DNA from: Fervidicola ferrireducens
Lineage (GTDB): Bacteria > Bacillota > Thermosediminibacteria > Thermosediminibacterales > Thermosediminibacteraceae
Assembly (NCBI RefSeq): GCF_001562425.1
Contig: NZ_LOED01000008.1
Span: 1 to 64,000, forward strand
Direction of reading: 5' to 3'
Length of the DNA stretch: 64,000 bases
Positions 17,998 to 27,902 of this stretch are shown one piece after another; position 1 is the first letter of the stretch; each line of letters starts with the position of its first letter. Below the pieces are notes generated by a model. That model had not been told where the DNA came from and searched no databases. It worked only from the letters and a program-made list of their open reading frames with translations. A program made the translations under genes and the position numbers.

Positions 17998-18914
17998 CTA
18001 CAGAATACCCCGGAGGACGGGGTGCCTCAGAAATCCCTCGCTGGTGTACTCTAAAAATTCTACTTCTACGGCTATGCGAGGCAAAACCCATACGGGTTTT
18101 TCCTTTTTTGAAAGGGGCGGCAACACGGAAAAGGGGCATTCTTCGATTACAAGTCTAGAAAGAACGTCGTAAAGGAGAACACTTTTTTCCTCGTCAAGGC
18201 CGCTGGAAGCCCTCCCGATGTATATCAAGTACCCTTCTACCAGCCGGCCGAGAAAAACAGACCTTACCCTCTTCCCTTCGCCCAGAAATCCGCCCACCAG
18301 TGCGGTTATCGTGCGGCGGTTTTTGATCTTGAGCCATTTTTGCTCTTTTTCCCGATTTCGTAACGGCTGTCGAGTTTTTTTGCCACTATGCCTTCAAGAC
18401 CCTTTTCCTTGACAGCTTCGAAAAGGGCGATTCCTGTGCCGGGGAAGGTATCCGTGACCACTACCGGGTCGGAGGATGAAAGGCAACCCCTCAGTATGCC
18501 GTAGCGTTCGGAGAATGGGAGGTCGACGAGGCACTTTCCGTTAAGGTAAAGGATGTCGAAGACCACATAAGTTACCGGTATTTTTGCGGCGAGGTATTTT
18601 ACGGTGGCCTCCTCCGTCGCCATGTCCCGCCTCATGAGGTTTTGAAAATCGGGTTTTCCGCCGCATAGGGCTATCATCTCGCCGTCGAGCACCGCGCTTT
18701 TGTGCGAGAAAAACCGGGAAAGGGCATCGACCACTTCGGGGTAATGTTTTGTTCGCCTTTTCATCTTTCTGTTGAAAAGCTCCACCGCGTCATCTATGTG
18801 AGCTAAAATTCTGGTCCCGTCCCACTTTACCTGAAAGCCGAAACTTTCGTCGTCGAAAGCTTCGGGATAGGATGTGGGTTCCATTGGGATAAAGGGAATA
18901 CCGGGCTTAATCAT
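17998..18914 (-). pseudogene. ATP-dependent DNA ligase (LigD ligase domain), interrupted by a frameshift
   Basis: The first frame (start ATG 18914) gives MIKPGIPFIPMEPTSYPEAF, the adenylation motif FQVKWDGTRILAH with catalytic Lys, and GLEGIVAKKLDSRYEIG, then runs into unrelated residues and stops at 18306. The next frame continues correctly with WLKIKNRRTITALVGGFLGE and the OB-domain RSVFLGRLVEGYLIYIGRAS, ending at 17998. One added A in the A5 run near 18341-18345 restores a single open frame. The gene is therefore either a pseudogene, a homopolymer sequencing error, or a site of frameshifting. The product would seal breaks held by Ku. Confidence 0.85.
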
Positions 18915-19017
18915 GACAACCACCCTATATATTTTCTCCGTTTTAAAAAAATTTTTGCATAAAAGGGAAATCGGCCGACAAAGTCTAATATAAAAATAAA
19001 GGGAAAGGTGCGGAAGA

Positions 19018-19911
19018 ATGACGCTTGTGATGGTGGAAGGCGAAAAGCTAAAGCTCAGCAACCTTTCGAAATTGATGTGGCCCGAAGATGGCATAACAAA
19101 GGCGGATTTTATAAACTACTTTGTTCAGATAGCCCCCTATTTGCTGCCTCACTTAAAAGACCGTCCCGTGGTTTTTACGCGTTACCCCGAAGGTATACAC
19201 GGTGAAAGTTTTTACCAGAAAAATGCGCCAGATTATGCACCCGATTGGCTGAACACCTATACCGTTGTAAGTTTTTCAGGCGGGCAAAAAAAGGAAATAC
19301 GCTACGTACTGATTAACGATTTAAAAAGCCTTGTTTGGGCTGCAAATCAGGCCAGCCTCGAAATACACCCGTGGCTTTCCCGAATAGGCAGCATAGACTA
19401 TCCCGATTTTGCAGTATTCGATCTTGACCCGATGGAAAACACCGATTTTGAAGATGCGAGGTTCCTTGCCCTCGCCTTGAAAAGACTGCTTGAAATGGAG
19501 GGACTGAAAGGTTTTCCCAAGACCTCCGGAGCTACCGGAATTCAGGTTTACGTTCCGCTCGAATCCCGTTATACCTACAGGCAGGTAAGGACCTTTGCGG
19601 AATTTTTCTGCAGGGTTCTGGAAAAGACATTTCCCGAAAAGGCGACTATTGAGAGGAACGTAAAAAAAAGAAAGGGCAGGGTGTACCTGGACTACCTGCA
19701 AAATGTAAAGGGAAAGACGTTAATAGCTCCTTACAGTCCGAGACCTTTTAAAGGTGCCCCCGTTTCCGCGCCGGTTACGTGGGATGAACTGGAACGCGGC
19801 GTTGTTCCTTCAATGTTCACCGTGAAAAACATGCCCGAAAGGCTGAAGAAAACGGGCGATCTCTTTAAGGGCGTCCTGGAAGAAAGGCAAAAAATTGACC
19901 GGTGGCTTTAA
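19018..19911 (+). CDS. LigD-type NHEJ polymerase/primase domain protein
   Basis: This stand-alone polymerase domain (297 residues) of the archaeo-eukaryotic primase fold has the LSNLSKLMWPEDGITK opening, RPVVFTRYPEGIHGESFYQK, metal-binding DLDP, the GATGIQVYVPL block (His-type substrate site region) and YLDYLQNVKGKTLIAPYS. In many bacteria it is one domain of LigD; here it is separate and diverges from the ligase gene, with the promoters in the 100 bases between them. It fills gaps, often with ribonucleotides, at ends bound by Ku. Confidence 0.92.
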   Translation: MTLVMVEGEKLKLSNLSKLMWPEDGITKADFINYFVQIAPYLLPHLKDRPVVFTRYPEGIHGESFYQKNAPDYAPDWLNTYTVVSFSGGQKKEIRYVLINDLKSLVWAANQASLEIHPWLSRIGSIDYPDFAVFDLDPMENTDFEDARFLALALKRLLEMEGLKGFPKTSGATGIQVYVPLESRYTYRQVRTFAEFFCRVLEKTFPEKATIERNVKKRKGRVYLDYLQNVKGKTLIAPYSPRPFKGAPVSAPVTWDELERGVVPSMFTVKNMPERLKKTGDLFKGVLEERQKIDRWL

Positions 19912-19936
19912 AGGACAAAAATTTGGGGAGGGAGAG

Positions 19937-21001
19937 ATGGCTTTGGCAAGAGTGCTTGTCGTAGGTGGCGGGCCGGCCGGCCTTTCGGCGGCGATAAATG
20001 CCGCCCGAGTGGGTCACCAAGTAAGGCTCGTTGAGAAAGACAGGATTGGCGAAAACATTAGGTGCGCCGAAGGATTCTTCGATCCTCTGAAGAAACTAGG
20101 GAAACCGTCGGCGGGGGTTAAATTTAAAGTTGAAAAACTCATCGTAAGTATAAAAAACACTTATGAGATAGATGTAAGAAAGTTGAACCTCTGGAGGCTC
20201 GATAGAAGGGAGTGGCAAAAAAGCCTGGCTGCGGAGGCTTTGGAAGAAGGAGTGGTCATCGAGGAAAACTGTCCGGTTTTTCCAAAAGACCTTGAGGTTT
20301 TAAAAAAGGATTACGACTTCATAATAGATGCCAGCGGAGCACCTTCCGTAACCTCGAGAGCTTACGGTTTTTCGGACTTTTACAAACAAAACTGCGGGAA
20401 AACGGTGCAGTTCGTCATGGAGGGGGATTTTTCTCACATCGGGAACAATTTTAAAGTAGGTTTGCTCCCTGGATTGTTCGGCTATTACTGGATATTTCCG
20501 AAAGACCGGAATTCAGCCAATGTGGGAGTGGGCAATTTCGGAAGGGAACCCGTGAAACTATGGAATTTACTGGAACAGGTGCTAGAGAGGGAAGGGCTTT
20601 CGGGATACCGCGTGGTAAGGGAGCTCGGGGGTATATGCCCCGTCAGGATGCTTCCCCGGCTTACCTACGACAATATACTGCTTGTGGGGGATGCCGCGGG
20701 GCTCACGTCGCCGCTTCATGGCGGAGGCATAGACATGGCCCTTTTAAGCGGTATATACGCCGCAAAGAGCATTGTTATGGGCGGAAAATTTTATGAAAAA
20801 AATCTTCGAAAACTGCTTTTACCAAGGCTTGAAATTGAATTGGCCGCATCGCGGATGTGGGAAAAATTGGGCTTTGATAAAATGGAAGAGCTGGTAAACA
20901 AACTGGTGAAGACAGGGCTTTACAGGCTGCTTTTAAACCCTACGGGCCTCAATATTTTGTTGTTCAGAACCTTTGCCAGAATCTTACATTATTATCCCTG
21001 A
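19937..21001 (+). CDS. Geranylgeranyl-reductase-family FAD-dependent oxidoreductase
   Basis: The 354-residue protein opens with the FAD dinucleotide motif VLVVGGGPAGLSAAINA. It has the family GEN-IRCAEG cysteine stretch and the second FAD contact LLVGDAAGLTSPLHGGGIDM. Members reduce polyprenyl chains or act on related substrates; a specific role cannot be read here. The ATG at 19937 sits after GGGAGGGAGAG, 25 bases past the polymerase gene's stop, so the two could be co-transcribed though functionally unrelated. Confidence 0.82.
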   Translation: MALARVLVVGGGPAGLSAAINAARVGHQVRLVEKDRIGENIRCAEGFFDPLKKLGKPSAGVKFKVEKLIVSIKNTYEIDVRKLNLWRLDRREWQKSLAAEALEEGVVIEENCPVFPKDLEVLKKDYDFIIDASGAPSVTSRAYGFSDFYKQNCGKTVQFVMEGDFSHIGNNFKVGLLPGLFGYYWIFPKDRNSANVGVGNFGREPVKLWNLLEQVLEREGLSGYRVVRELGGICPVRMLPRLTYDNILLVGDAAGLTSPLHGGGIDMALLSGIYAAKSIVMGGKFYEKNLRKLLLPRLEIELAASRMWEKLGFDKMEELVNKLVKTGLYRLLLNPTGLNILLFRTFARILHYYP

Positions 21002-21050
21002 GAGTTTGGTATTTTTTTATTGTGTTATAATATACTAGAGGTGGTTTTTA

Positions 21051-21485
21051 GTGTATGAGCTTCTGGCTCAGGTCATGAAATTTCTGCTAATCGGGCTTAT
21101 ATATTATTTTCTTTATAACTTTCTAAAGTTGATGGTCCTCGACCTTTACGAGGAAAGAAGGTCGTCGGATGAGACCGACTATTGCTTAAGGTGCGAAGAT
21201 GGGAGGGAATTTCCTATCCGGAGGGTGACCACCATAGGTAGGGCAAAGGACTCGGATATTGTGATAGACGACCCCTACCTTTCCAGCAAGCACGCCATGA
21301 TTTACAGGAGAGGAAAAAGACTTATAATTCAGGACCTGAAGAGCACCAACGGCACGTATATCAACGGCCGGCGGATTAAAAAACCGGTGGCGCTAAAGGA
21401 GAAGGATGTGATAACGATGGGCAGCCGGAAATTTACCTTTTTGAGGAGGGAGGCCCGTGGACTCGAGAGAGGAAGCGATTTATAA
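21051..21485 (+). CDS. Membrane-anchored FHA-domain protein
   Basis: The 144-residue protein has one N-terminal membrane helix (about residues 5-28) followed by a forkhead-associated domain with TIGRAKDSDIVIDDPYLSSK and DLKSTNGTYINGR, which bind phosphothreonine. GTG 21051 follows GAGGTGG, and a TATAAT (21026-21031) stands just upstream. Its 3' end overlaps the FtsW/RodA-like gene by 29 bases. The layout FHA, SEDS protein, PBP resembles the fhaB-rodA-pbpA order of actinobacteria and suggests kinase-linked control of wall synthesis; no Ser/Thr kinase is in the window. Confidence 0.88.
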   Translation: MYELLAQVMKFLLIGLIYYFLYNFLKLMVLDLYEERRSSDETDYCLRCEDGREFPIRRVTTIGRAKDSDIVIDDPYLSSKHAMIYRRGKRLIIQDLKSTNGTYINGRRIKKPVALKEKDVITMGSRKFTFLRREARGLERGSDL

Positions 21486-22686
21486 CAGGTCGCTTGCCGC
21501 CATGGCCCTGGTGGGTTTTTTATCTTTTTTGCTTCTTTCCGCATACAGGAAGCCCCTGGACTTTTTGCCCTTTTACGGAGCTATAGCGTTTTTGACCGTG
21601 GTATTTGTCGGGTATTTTTTCACGGGGTGGATATTAGCCAATTCTGACAAATTTTTGTTACTGCTTTCTTCTTTTTTGGCCCAGCTTGGACTTATCATGC
21701 TGTGCCGGATTAACCCGGAGCTTTTTAAAAGGCAGGTCATCTTTTTTGCAATAGGCGTGGCATTTTTTATTTTGGTTAGTTTCTTTACGAAATATTTGCT
21801 CAGGCTTGAACTTGCGCCTTTTTTTTACTGGGTGGCGACCGCGGCTTTGCTCATTCTTCCCCTCTTATTTGGAGTGGAAAAAGGAGGGGCTAAAAACTGG
21901 CTTGTATTCGACGGATTTACCTTTCAGCCCTCTGAGCTTGCGAAAATCACCTTTGCCTTTTACCTGGCAGGCGCTTTAAAAAACGGAAGGATAACTTCAC
22001 TGCCTAGGATGGCAACGGAAATCCTTGCAGTTGTGGGACTTTTGGCCCTATCCAAGGATTTGGGAGGAGCGATGCTGTTTTATTTCACCGCCCTGATTGT
22101 AATTTTTGTGGCGACTTCAAGGGCGGACATATTGGCCGTTGGAGGGGGCCTTTCCGCAATTCTTGGGGTTCTTGGATACTACCTTTTCGACCATGTAAAG
22201 GTGAGGATAGAGGCCTGGCTCAATCCCTGGCAGGATGTGCCCGGCAGGGGTTATCAGATAGCGCAGTCGCTCTTTGCCATAGCCGAAGGGGGATATTTCG
22301 GTACCGGCCTGGGCTTGGGAAGGCCGGACTTCATCCCCGCGGTGGCGACGGATTTTATTTTTTCCGCCTTTGCCGAAGAGTTCGGCTTTCTGGGAGCTGC
22401 CGCGGTGGTGCTGATGTACTTTCTGCTCGTGTACAGGGGCATCAGGATTGCACTGAGACTCCAAAAAAACTTCGATATTCTGCTGGCGGTAGGACATACG
22501 GTGATGTTCGGGATGCAGATTTTTACCATAATAGGCGGGGTGATAAAGCTCATACCGGTGACCGGCGTTACGCTTCCTTTCATGAGTTACGGAGGAAGTT
22601 CAATGGTCATGAGTTTTGCATCCCTCGGAGTATTAAACGGGTTGTGGCAGAGGGCCCTGGAGGATGAAGACGATGACGAGGCTTAA
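21457..22686 (+). CDS. FtsW/RodA/SpoVE family (SEDS) peptidoglycan polymerase
   Basis: The 409-residue polytopic membrane protein has around ten hydrophobic segments, the family stretches KNWLVFDGFTFQPSEL, GYQIAQSLFAIAEGGYFGTG and the C-terminal GVTLPFMSYGGSSMV. SEDS proteins polymerise glycan strands and act with a class B penicillin-binding protein, which is the next gene. GTG 21457 follows GAGGAGGGAGG. FtsW, RodA and SpoVE cannot be told apart by eye. Confidence 0.92.
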   Translation: MDSREEAIYNRSLAAMALVGFLSFLLLSAYRKPLDFLPFYGAIAFLTVVFVGYFFTGWILANSDKFLLLLSSFLAQLGLIMLCRINPELFKRQVIFFAIGVAFFILVSFFTKYLLRLELAPFFYWVATAALLILPLLFGVEKGGAKNWLVFDGFTFQPSELAKITFAFYLAGALKNGRITSLPRMATEILAVVGLLALSKDLGGAMLFYFTALIVIFVATSRADILAVGGGLSAILGVLGYYLFDHVKVRIEAWLNPWQDVPGRGYQIAQSLFAIAEGGYFGTGLGLGRPDFIPAVATDFIFSAFAEEFGFLGAAAVVLMYFLLVYRGIRIALRLQKNFDILLAVGHTVMFGMQIFTIIGGVIKLIPVTGVTLPFMSYGGSSMVMSFASLGVLNGLWQRALEDEDDDEA

Positions 22687-24082
22687 AAGAAATGTGAGAC
22701 TAGTATTTATAATGTTTTGCGGACTTTTCTTAAGCCTTCTCGGGTACCTCACCTACTTTCAGGTGTACGAGCGCCAAAAGCTCATCGAAAGTTCGTATAA
22801 TCGCAGGCTTTGGGAGCAGGAAGAAACTGTAACGAGGGGCACCATATACGATGCAAAGGGCAGGGTGCTTGCCAAGACCGTAGAGGAAAACGGAGCAAAA
22901 AAGCGGGTTTATCCCGAAGGTGAAGCCTTCGGGCCGATCATCGGGTATTCCAACAAGAAACTGGGAAGGGCCAATTTGGAACAGGCATTGAACGGAGAAC
23001 TTTTGGGGATTTCCCAGCAAGACCCCATGATGGTTTTGCGGCAAAAAGTGTTGGGGGTTTCAAAGGGAAACGATGTGTATTTGACGATAGACTCGGAGCT
23101 GCAAAATAAAGCCTACCAGCTCTTCAGAGGAAGGCGGGGAGCTTTGGTCGCCCTTGACCCGAACACCGGTGCCGTACTAGCCCTGGTGAGCTCGCCCGGT
23201 TACGACCCCGATTTTATCGAACAAATGTGGGAGTCGCTCTCGAAGGATGAGAATAGTCCCCTCCTCAACCGGGCTGTTCAGGGGCTCTATCCGCCGGGGT
23301 CCACGTTTAAAATAGTGACCCTCGCAGCAGCCCTGGAGAGCATCCCCGATATAGAAAGCAGAACTTACGAGACGCCGGGACATGTGGAGGTAAACGGCAG
23401 GGTCATAAGGGATTATGAAGGTTTCAGGCCGGGTAATTATGACATAAAAAGAGCTTTCAGCCTTTCGAGCAACTCGGTTTTCGTAAAAGTGGGTCTAGAG
23501 GTAGGGAAGGAGAGGCTTATCGACAAGGCGATAGATTTCGGATTTAACGATAAGATTTCCTTCGAACTTCCCGTGGCGGCCAGCCGATTTCCGCGATTTT
23601 CTATGATAGGGGATGACGTGGAGCTTGCCGAGGCTTCCATAGGTCAGGGAAAAATCCTTACAACCCCCTTTCAGATGGCCGTGGTGGCTTCGGCAGTAGC
23701 CAACGGCGGGCGGATTATAAAGCCTTACATCGTTCAGAAAGTTGTTACCCCTTTAGGCGAGGTTAAAAATTTTTCCAATCCCTCAGTTTTAAAAGAGGCG
23801 ATCGATGTGGTGACAGCGAATAAGATAAGGGAATATATGGTGGATGTGGTCGAGCACGGGACAGGCCGGGCAGCCGGGATAAAAGGTATAAAGGTGGCCG
23901 GCAAGACCGGTAGTGCCGAAAACCCCCACGGAAAGCCTCACGCCTGGTTTGTAGGATTTGCGCCGGCCGACAACCCTAAAATCGCGGTGGCGGTCGTGGT
24001 AGAAAATGCCGGCTCTGGAGGGACGAACGCCGCTCCGATAGCCAGGGACGTAATTCGGTATTTCTTGATGAATGGCAAGTAG
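22673..24082 (+). CDS. Class B penicillin-binding protein (peptidoglycan transpeptidase)
   Basis: This 469-residue protein has one N-terminal membrane anchor and the three transpeptidase motifs: STFK (nucleophile Ser), SSN and KTGS. The anchor and short dimerisation region resemble PbpA-type proteins more than the larger SpoVD/FtsI. ATG 22673 lies 9 bases after GGAGG; the ATG at 22664 is too close. It overlaps the SEDS gene by 14 bases, consistent with a polymerase-crosslinker pair. Confidence 0.93.
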   Translation: MTRLKRNVRLVFIMFCGLFLSLLGYLTYFQVYERQKLIESSYNRRLWEQEETVTRGTIYDAKGRVLAKTVEENGAKKRVYPEGEAFGPIIGYSNKKLGRANLEQALNGELLGISQQDPMMVLRQKVLGVSKGNDVYLTIDSELQNKAYQLFRGRRGALVALDPNTGAVLALVSSPGYDPDFIEQMWESLSKDENSPLLNRAVQGLYPPGSTFKIVTLAAALESIPDIESRTYETPGHVEVNGRVIRDYEGFRPGNYDIKRAFSLSSNSVFVKVGLEVGKERLIDKAIDFGFNDKISFELPVAASRFPRFSMIGDDVELAEASIGQGKILTTPFQMAVVASAVANGGRIIKPYIVQKVVTPLGEVKNFSNPSVLKEAIDVVTANKIREYMVDVVEHGTGRAAGIKGIKVAGKTGSAENPHGKPHAWFVGFAPADNPKIAVAVVVENAGSGGTNAAPIARDVIRYFLMNGK

Positions 24083-24117
24083 AAATATAAAATCGAATTG
24101 TGGTGGAGGTAAAATTT

Positions 24118-25017
24118 ATGAAAATCAAAAAGAGCCTTTTGGCTGACGGGGCCTTGCTCCTTGTGACCATGGCCTGGGGGCTCAATTTCGTGGTGATGAA
24201 AAACGCCCTTCAGAGGATAACGCCTTTTATGTACCTTGCCGTGAGATTCATGCTGGCATTTCTCATCCTCGCGGCCATCTTTAAAGAAAATCTGAAGACG
24301 ATGGACAAAGAGGATATCGTAGGGGGCACCGTCATAGGTTTTTTTCTCTTTTTGGGCTTTGCGACCCAGGCGCTAGGGCTTATATATACGACTCCTGCCA
24401 AATCTGGTTTCATAACCGGGAGCAATGTGGTTATGGTGCCGTTCTTGGCGTACTTTGTAAACAAAAAGTTCCCCGGCTGGTACCAGGTGCTAGGGGCTAT
24501 CGTCACTTTCGCAGGGCTTGGAGTCATTTCCCTGGAAGGTGGATTTACGATAAATATAGGGGATTTTCTTACCCTGCTTTGCGCTGTGTTTTTTGCCCTG
24601 CAGATAGTTACCACCGAATACTACGCCAGGCAGGGGAATCCCGTTAACCTTGCAATCCTTGAAACGGGTGTGACGGGCATGCTATCGCTCATAACAGGTG
24701 CTTTGACGGAACCGGAGCCCACAACCCTTGATTTTTCGATGTGGGCTGCTATCTTGTATGCGGTGGTATTCTGTACTGCGGGTGCTTTTCTCGTCCAAAA
24801 CGTGGCGCAAAAATACACCACTTCCACCCATGCGGCGGTTATCATGTGCATGGAAGCCGTGTTTGCCGCGGTGTTCTCGTTCCTATTCTGGGGCGAGGCT
24901 TTGACCTTAAGGGCCTTGATAGGATATGCACTGATACTCGCCGGTGTGCTGATAACAGAACTTTCTCCATCATATGCAGTAAAGGCGGAATCTTTCTTAG
25001 AGTCCATCGATAATTAA
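24118..25017 (+). CDS. DMT-superfamily (EamA) transporter
   Basis: The 299-residue membrane protein has about ten hydrophobic helices in two EamA repeats, with [18 protein letters not shown] at the start and the second-repeat ending [19 protein letters not shown]. Such exporters carry amino acids, metabolites or other small molecules out of the cell; the substrate is unknown. ATG follows GGTGGAGGT at 7 bases. Confidence 0.85.
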   Translation: MKIKKSLLADGALLLVTMAWGLNFVVMKNALQRITPFMYLAVRFMLAFLILAAIFKENLKTMDKEDIVGGTVIGFFLFLGFATQALGLIYTTPAKSGFITGSNVVMVPFLAYFVNKKFPGWYQVLGAIVTFAGLGVISLEGGFTINIGDFLTLLCAVFFALQIVTTEYYARQGNPVNLAILETGVTGMLSLITGALTEPEPTTLDFSMWAAILYAVVFCTAGAFLVQNVAQKYTTSTHAAVIMCMEAVFAAVFSFLFWGEALTLRALIGYALILAGVLITELSPSYAVKAESFLESIDN

Positions 25018-25051
25018 ATCCCACCTTAAAAAATACATGGGAGGTAGCAGT

Positions 25052-26074
25052 ATGTCGAAGCTTTTTTCAAAAATAAGGATAAAAGACATGGAAGTGAGAA
25101 ACCGAATCGTCATGCCGCCGATGTGCATGTACAGCTCCGATGATACAGGCTATCCAAACTCTTGGCATTTTATACATTACGCCACCAGGGCCATCGGCGG
25201 GGTTGGCCTGATTATCATGGAGGCCACGGCAGTAGAAAAAAGAGGAAGGATATCCGCAAGGGACCTCGGTATATGGGATGACTCCCATGTAGAAGGGCTC
25301 GCGAGAATAGTGGCCGAAGTTAAAAAACACGGCGCTAAAATAGGCGTACAGCTGGCCCACGCTGGAAGAAAATGCACCGCGCCGGACGAAGATTTAATTG
25401 CCCCGAGCCCCATAGCCTTCGACGAAACCTATGGCGTACCCCGTGAGATGACAAAAGAGGATATAAAAGAGGTGGTAAGCGCGTTTAAGGCGGGAGCTTA
25501 TAGGGCTTTAAGTGCGGGATTCGATATAATAGAAATCCACGCTGCTCACGGCTATCTCATAAATGAATTTCTCTCTCCGCTTACAAATAAGCGGACCGAT
25601 GAGTACGGCGGGAATATCGAAAACAGGGCGAGATTTTTAAAAGAGGTCATAAAGGCGGTAAGGGAAGTGTGGCCCGAGGAAAAACCGCTCATGGTCAGGG
25701 TTTCCGCGGAGGAGTACGCCGAAGGCGGGAATCACGACGTGGATTTGGCGCAGATTATAAACCTGGTGAAAGAAGAAGGCGTGGATGTAATCGATGTCAG
25801 TTCCGGGGCGGTGGTCCCGGCAAAGATTAACGTATACCCCGGATACCAGGTAAGGTTTGCCGAGACCATTAAAAAGATGACCGGACTTTTTGTCATAGCT
25901 GGAGGGCTGATTACCGCGCCCGAAATGGCTGAAGAAATCCTGCAAAACGAGAGGGCTGACATGGTATACTTAGGCAGAGAGCTTCTTAGAAACCCCTACT
26001 GGCCCTTGGCTGCGGCGAAGGAACTTGGAGATGATATCAAATGGCCGGAGCAGTACGAAAGGAGCAGGAAATGA
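25052..26074 (+). CDS. NAD(P)H:flavin oxidoreductase, old yellow enzyme family (NamA/YqjM-like)
   Basis: The 340-residue TIM-barrel FMN protein begins [19 protein letters not shown], with [11 protein letters not shown] (YqjM-type active-site Cys), [19 protein letters not shown] holding the two substrate-binding His/Asn region, and [14 protein letters not shown]. It reduces activated C=C bonds in enones, often as a detoxifying enzyme. ATG follows GGGAGG at 8 bases. Its stop overlaps the next start. Confidence 0.92.
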   Translation: MSKLFSKIRIKDMEVRNRIVMPPMCMYSSDDTGYPNSWHFIHYATRAIGGVGLIIMEATAVEKRGRISARDLGIWDDSHVEGLARIVAEVKKHGAKIGVQLAHAGRKCTAPDEDLIAPSPIAFDETYGVPREMTKEDIKEVVSAFKAGAYRALSAGFDIIEIHAAHGYLINEFLSPLTNKRTDEYGGNIENRARFLKEVIKAVREVWPEEKPLMVRVSAEEYAEGGNHDVDLAQIINLVKEEGVDVIDVSSGAVVPAKINVYPGYQVRFAETIKKMTGLFVIAGGLITAPEMAEEILQNERADMVYLGRELLRNPYWPLAAAKELGDDIKWPEQYERSRK

Positions 26075-26712
26075 GCGGGGTTAAGAAAATTTTGCGATTC
26101 CAAAAAAATGACGAGGTGCTGCAGGCACTTTCGAAGGCCGACGAAAAAATTAATTATCTTATTCAGTTGATTGGAGATTATACGTTGGAGCTGGAGAGGG
26201 ATTTCTTCAAAGCCCTTGTCCAGTCCATTGTGGGACAGCAGCTTTCCATAAAAGCGGCTGAGACTATCTTCGCAAGGCTCGAAAACCTTTGCGGCCAGGT
26301 AACACCGGAGAGGATCTTAAGTTTAAGTGAAAACGAACTAAAGAGTGCCGGGCTTTCAAAGAAAAAAATAGAATATATAAAGGACCTATCGGAAAAAGTG
26401 ATCTCAGGAGCAGTAGACCTTGAAAAATTGGATTCTATGAATGATGAAGAAGTGATTAGGACTCTAGTTCAAGTCAAAGGTATCGGGCGATGGACCGCCG
26501 AAATGTTCCTGATTTTTTCGCTGGGAAGACCCGATATTTTTTCACTTCTGGACTTTGGACTGCAGCTAGCCGTAAAAGGGCTCTACGGACTTTCTGATTG
26601 GCCGGATAAAAAAACGCTTGATTCTATAAGTCAGCGCTGGAAGCCATACAGAACCGCTGCCTCGCTCTATCTTTGGGAGGCAAAAAACCGGGGCTATATA
26701 AATTTGACATAG
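26071..26712 (+). CDS. DNA-3-methyladenine glycosylase (AlkA-type, HhH-GPD)
   Basis: The 213-residue protein has [21 protein letters not shown], the helix-hairpin-helix [17 protein letters not shown], and the catalytic Asp in SLLDFGLQ, which identify a base-excision enzyme that removes alkylated purines. It lacks the N-terminal AlkA beta domain, as do short bacterial forms. ATG overlaps the previous stop (ATGA) and follows AAAGGAG. Confidence 0.88.
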   Translation: MSGVKKILRFQKNDEVLQALSKADEKINYLIQLIGDYTLELERDFFKALVQSIVGQQLSIKAAETIFARLENLCGQVTPERILSLSENELKSAGLSKKKIEYIKDLSEKVISGAVDLEKLDSMNDEEVIRTLVQVKGIGRWTAEMFLIFSLGRPDIFSLLDFGLQLAVKGLYGLSDWPDKKTLDSISQRWKPYRTAASLYLWEAKNRGYINLT

Positions 26713-26713
26713 C

Positions 26714-26742
26714 TTGTATATTATACCTTTCCATTGTAAAAT
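26714..26742 (+). promoter_or_regulatory. Putative promoter for trpS
   Basis: TTGTAT (26714-26719) and TAAAAT (26737-26742) are separated by 17 bases in the only gap ahead of trpS. No T-box elements are seen. Confidence 0.4.
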
Positions 26743-26778
26743 AAATAAAAAATAAAATACAGGATGGGATGGGGAAAT

Positions 26779-27786
26779 ATGACTGGCAAAAAAAGGATAT
26801 TCAGCGGTGCACAGCCTTCGGGCTCCGTAACCCTGGGAAACTATCTCGGAGCTATAAAAAACTGGGTTGAACTTCAGGATGAATACGATTGCATATACTG
26901 CATCGTGGACCTTCATGCGCTTACGGTAAGGCAGGACCCGAAAGTTTTTAGGGAAAGATGCTATTCCTTTTTAGCCCAGTACCTGGCGTGCGGGCTGGAC
27001 CCGGAGAAAAGCGTAATATATTTCCAGTCCCACGTCAGCGCCCACGCCGAACTGGCGTGGATTTTGAACTGTTACACTTACGTTGGAGAACTGAGTAGGA
27101 TGACCCAGTTTAAAGAAAAGGCAAAAAAGCACAGGGACAACATAAACGCAGGGCTTTTCACCTATCCCGTGCTGATGGCGGCGGATATCCTGCTTTTCAA
27201 GACGGACCTAGTGCCCGTAGGAGAGGACCAAAAACAGCACATCGAGCTCACCCGGGACATCGCCGTCAGGTTCAACAACCTCTATGGAGAAGTGTTTAAA
27301 ATACCCGAGGCCTACATTCCGAAAGTCGGTGCCAGGATAATGAGCCTGCAGGATCCGACAAAAAAGATGTCAAAGAGCGATGAAAACGAAAACAGCTATA
27401 TCCTGGTGCTCGATTCCCCCGATTTGATAATGAAAAAATTTAAAAAGGCGGTTACTGATTCCGAAGCCGTCGTGCGTTACGATGAAGTGGCGAAGCCCGG
27501 CATAAGCAACCTGATGAACATATACGCGGCCATGACCGGGCGGTCTTTCGAGGAAATCGAGCGGGAGTTTGACGGTCAGGGTTATGGGGCATTTAAAAAA
27601 GCCGTGGCCGAAGCCGTCATAGAAGGCTTAAAGCCCATCAGGGAAAAATACGAAGAGCTTATGGCAGATAAGGGTTACCTTGAAAGCGTAATAAAAAACG
27701 GAGCTGCTAGGGCGGAAAATATTGCTTCAGAGACCTTAAAAGAGGTGTACGATAGGATAGGACTGGTACCACTGCCCCGCAGATAA
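26779..27786 (+). CDS. trpS: Tryptophanyl-tRNA synthetase
   Basis: This class I synthetase (335 residues) charges tRNA-Trp. It carries the HIGH-like [13 protein letters not shown] region, [23 protein letters not shown] and KMSKS (in [10 protein letters not shown]). ATG 26779 follows GGGATGGGGA; the upstream ATG at 26764 lacks a proper site. Length and motifs are normal for bacterial TrpS. Confidence 0.96.
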   Translation: MTGKKRIFSGAQPSGSVTLGNYLGAIKNWVELQDEYDCIYCIVDLHALTVRQDPKVFRERCYSFLAQYLACGLDPEKSVIYFQSHVSAHAELAWILNCYTYVGELSRMTQFKEKAKKHRDNINAGLFTYPVLMAADILLFKTDLVPVGEDQKQHIELTRDIAVRFNNLYGEVFKIPEAYIPKVGARIMSLQDPTKKMSKSDENENSYILVLDSPDLIMKKFKKAVTDSEAVVRYDEVAKPGISNLMNIYAAMTGRSFEEIEREFDGQGYGAFKKAVAEAVIEGLKPIREKYEELMADKGYLESVIKNGAARAENIASETLKEVYDRIGLVPLPRR

Positions 27787-27813
27787 TTTATTAGAAAAAT
27801 TTTTAAAACGCCG

Positions 27814-27841
27814 TTGACTTTTGCGCTTGATGGTGTAAAAT
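27814..27841 (+). promoter_or_regulatory. Promoter of the ECF S-component gene
   Basis: TTGACT (27814-27819) and TAAAAT (27836-27841) lie 16 bases apart. About 50 bases of leader follow, with two near-copies of a short hairpin, CCTGACGCAAGG and CCTGAGCGAAGG, directly ahead of the Shine-Dalgarno. Confidence 0.6.
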
Positions 27842-27902
27842 GGAATGTGAAGACTTTCTCAACCTGACGCAAGGGTAGTCCTGAGCGAAGGGGGAATTTT
27901 TG

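Noticed and set aside
26713-26778. T-box leader for trpS
   Set aside because: The gap is only 66 bases and has no specifier hairpin or T-box sequence.
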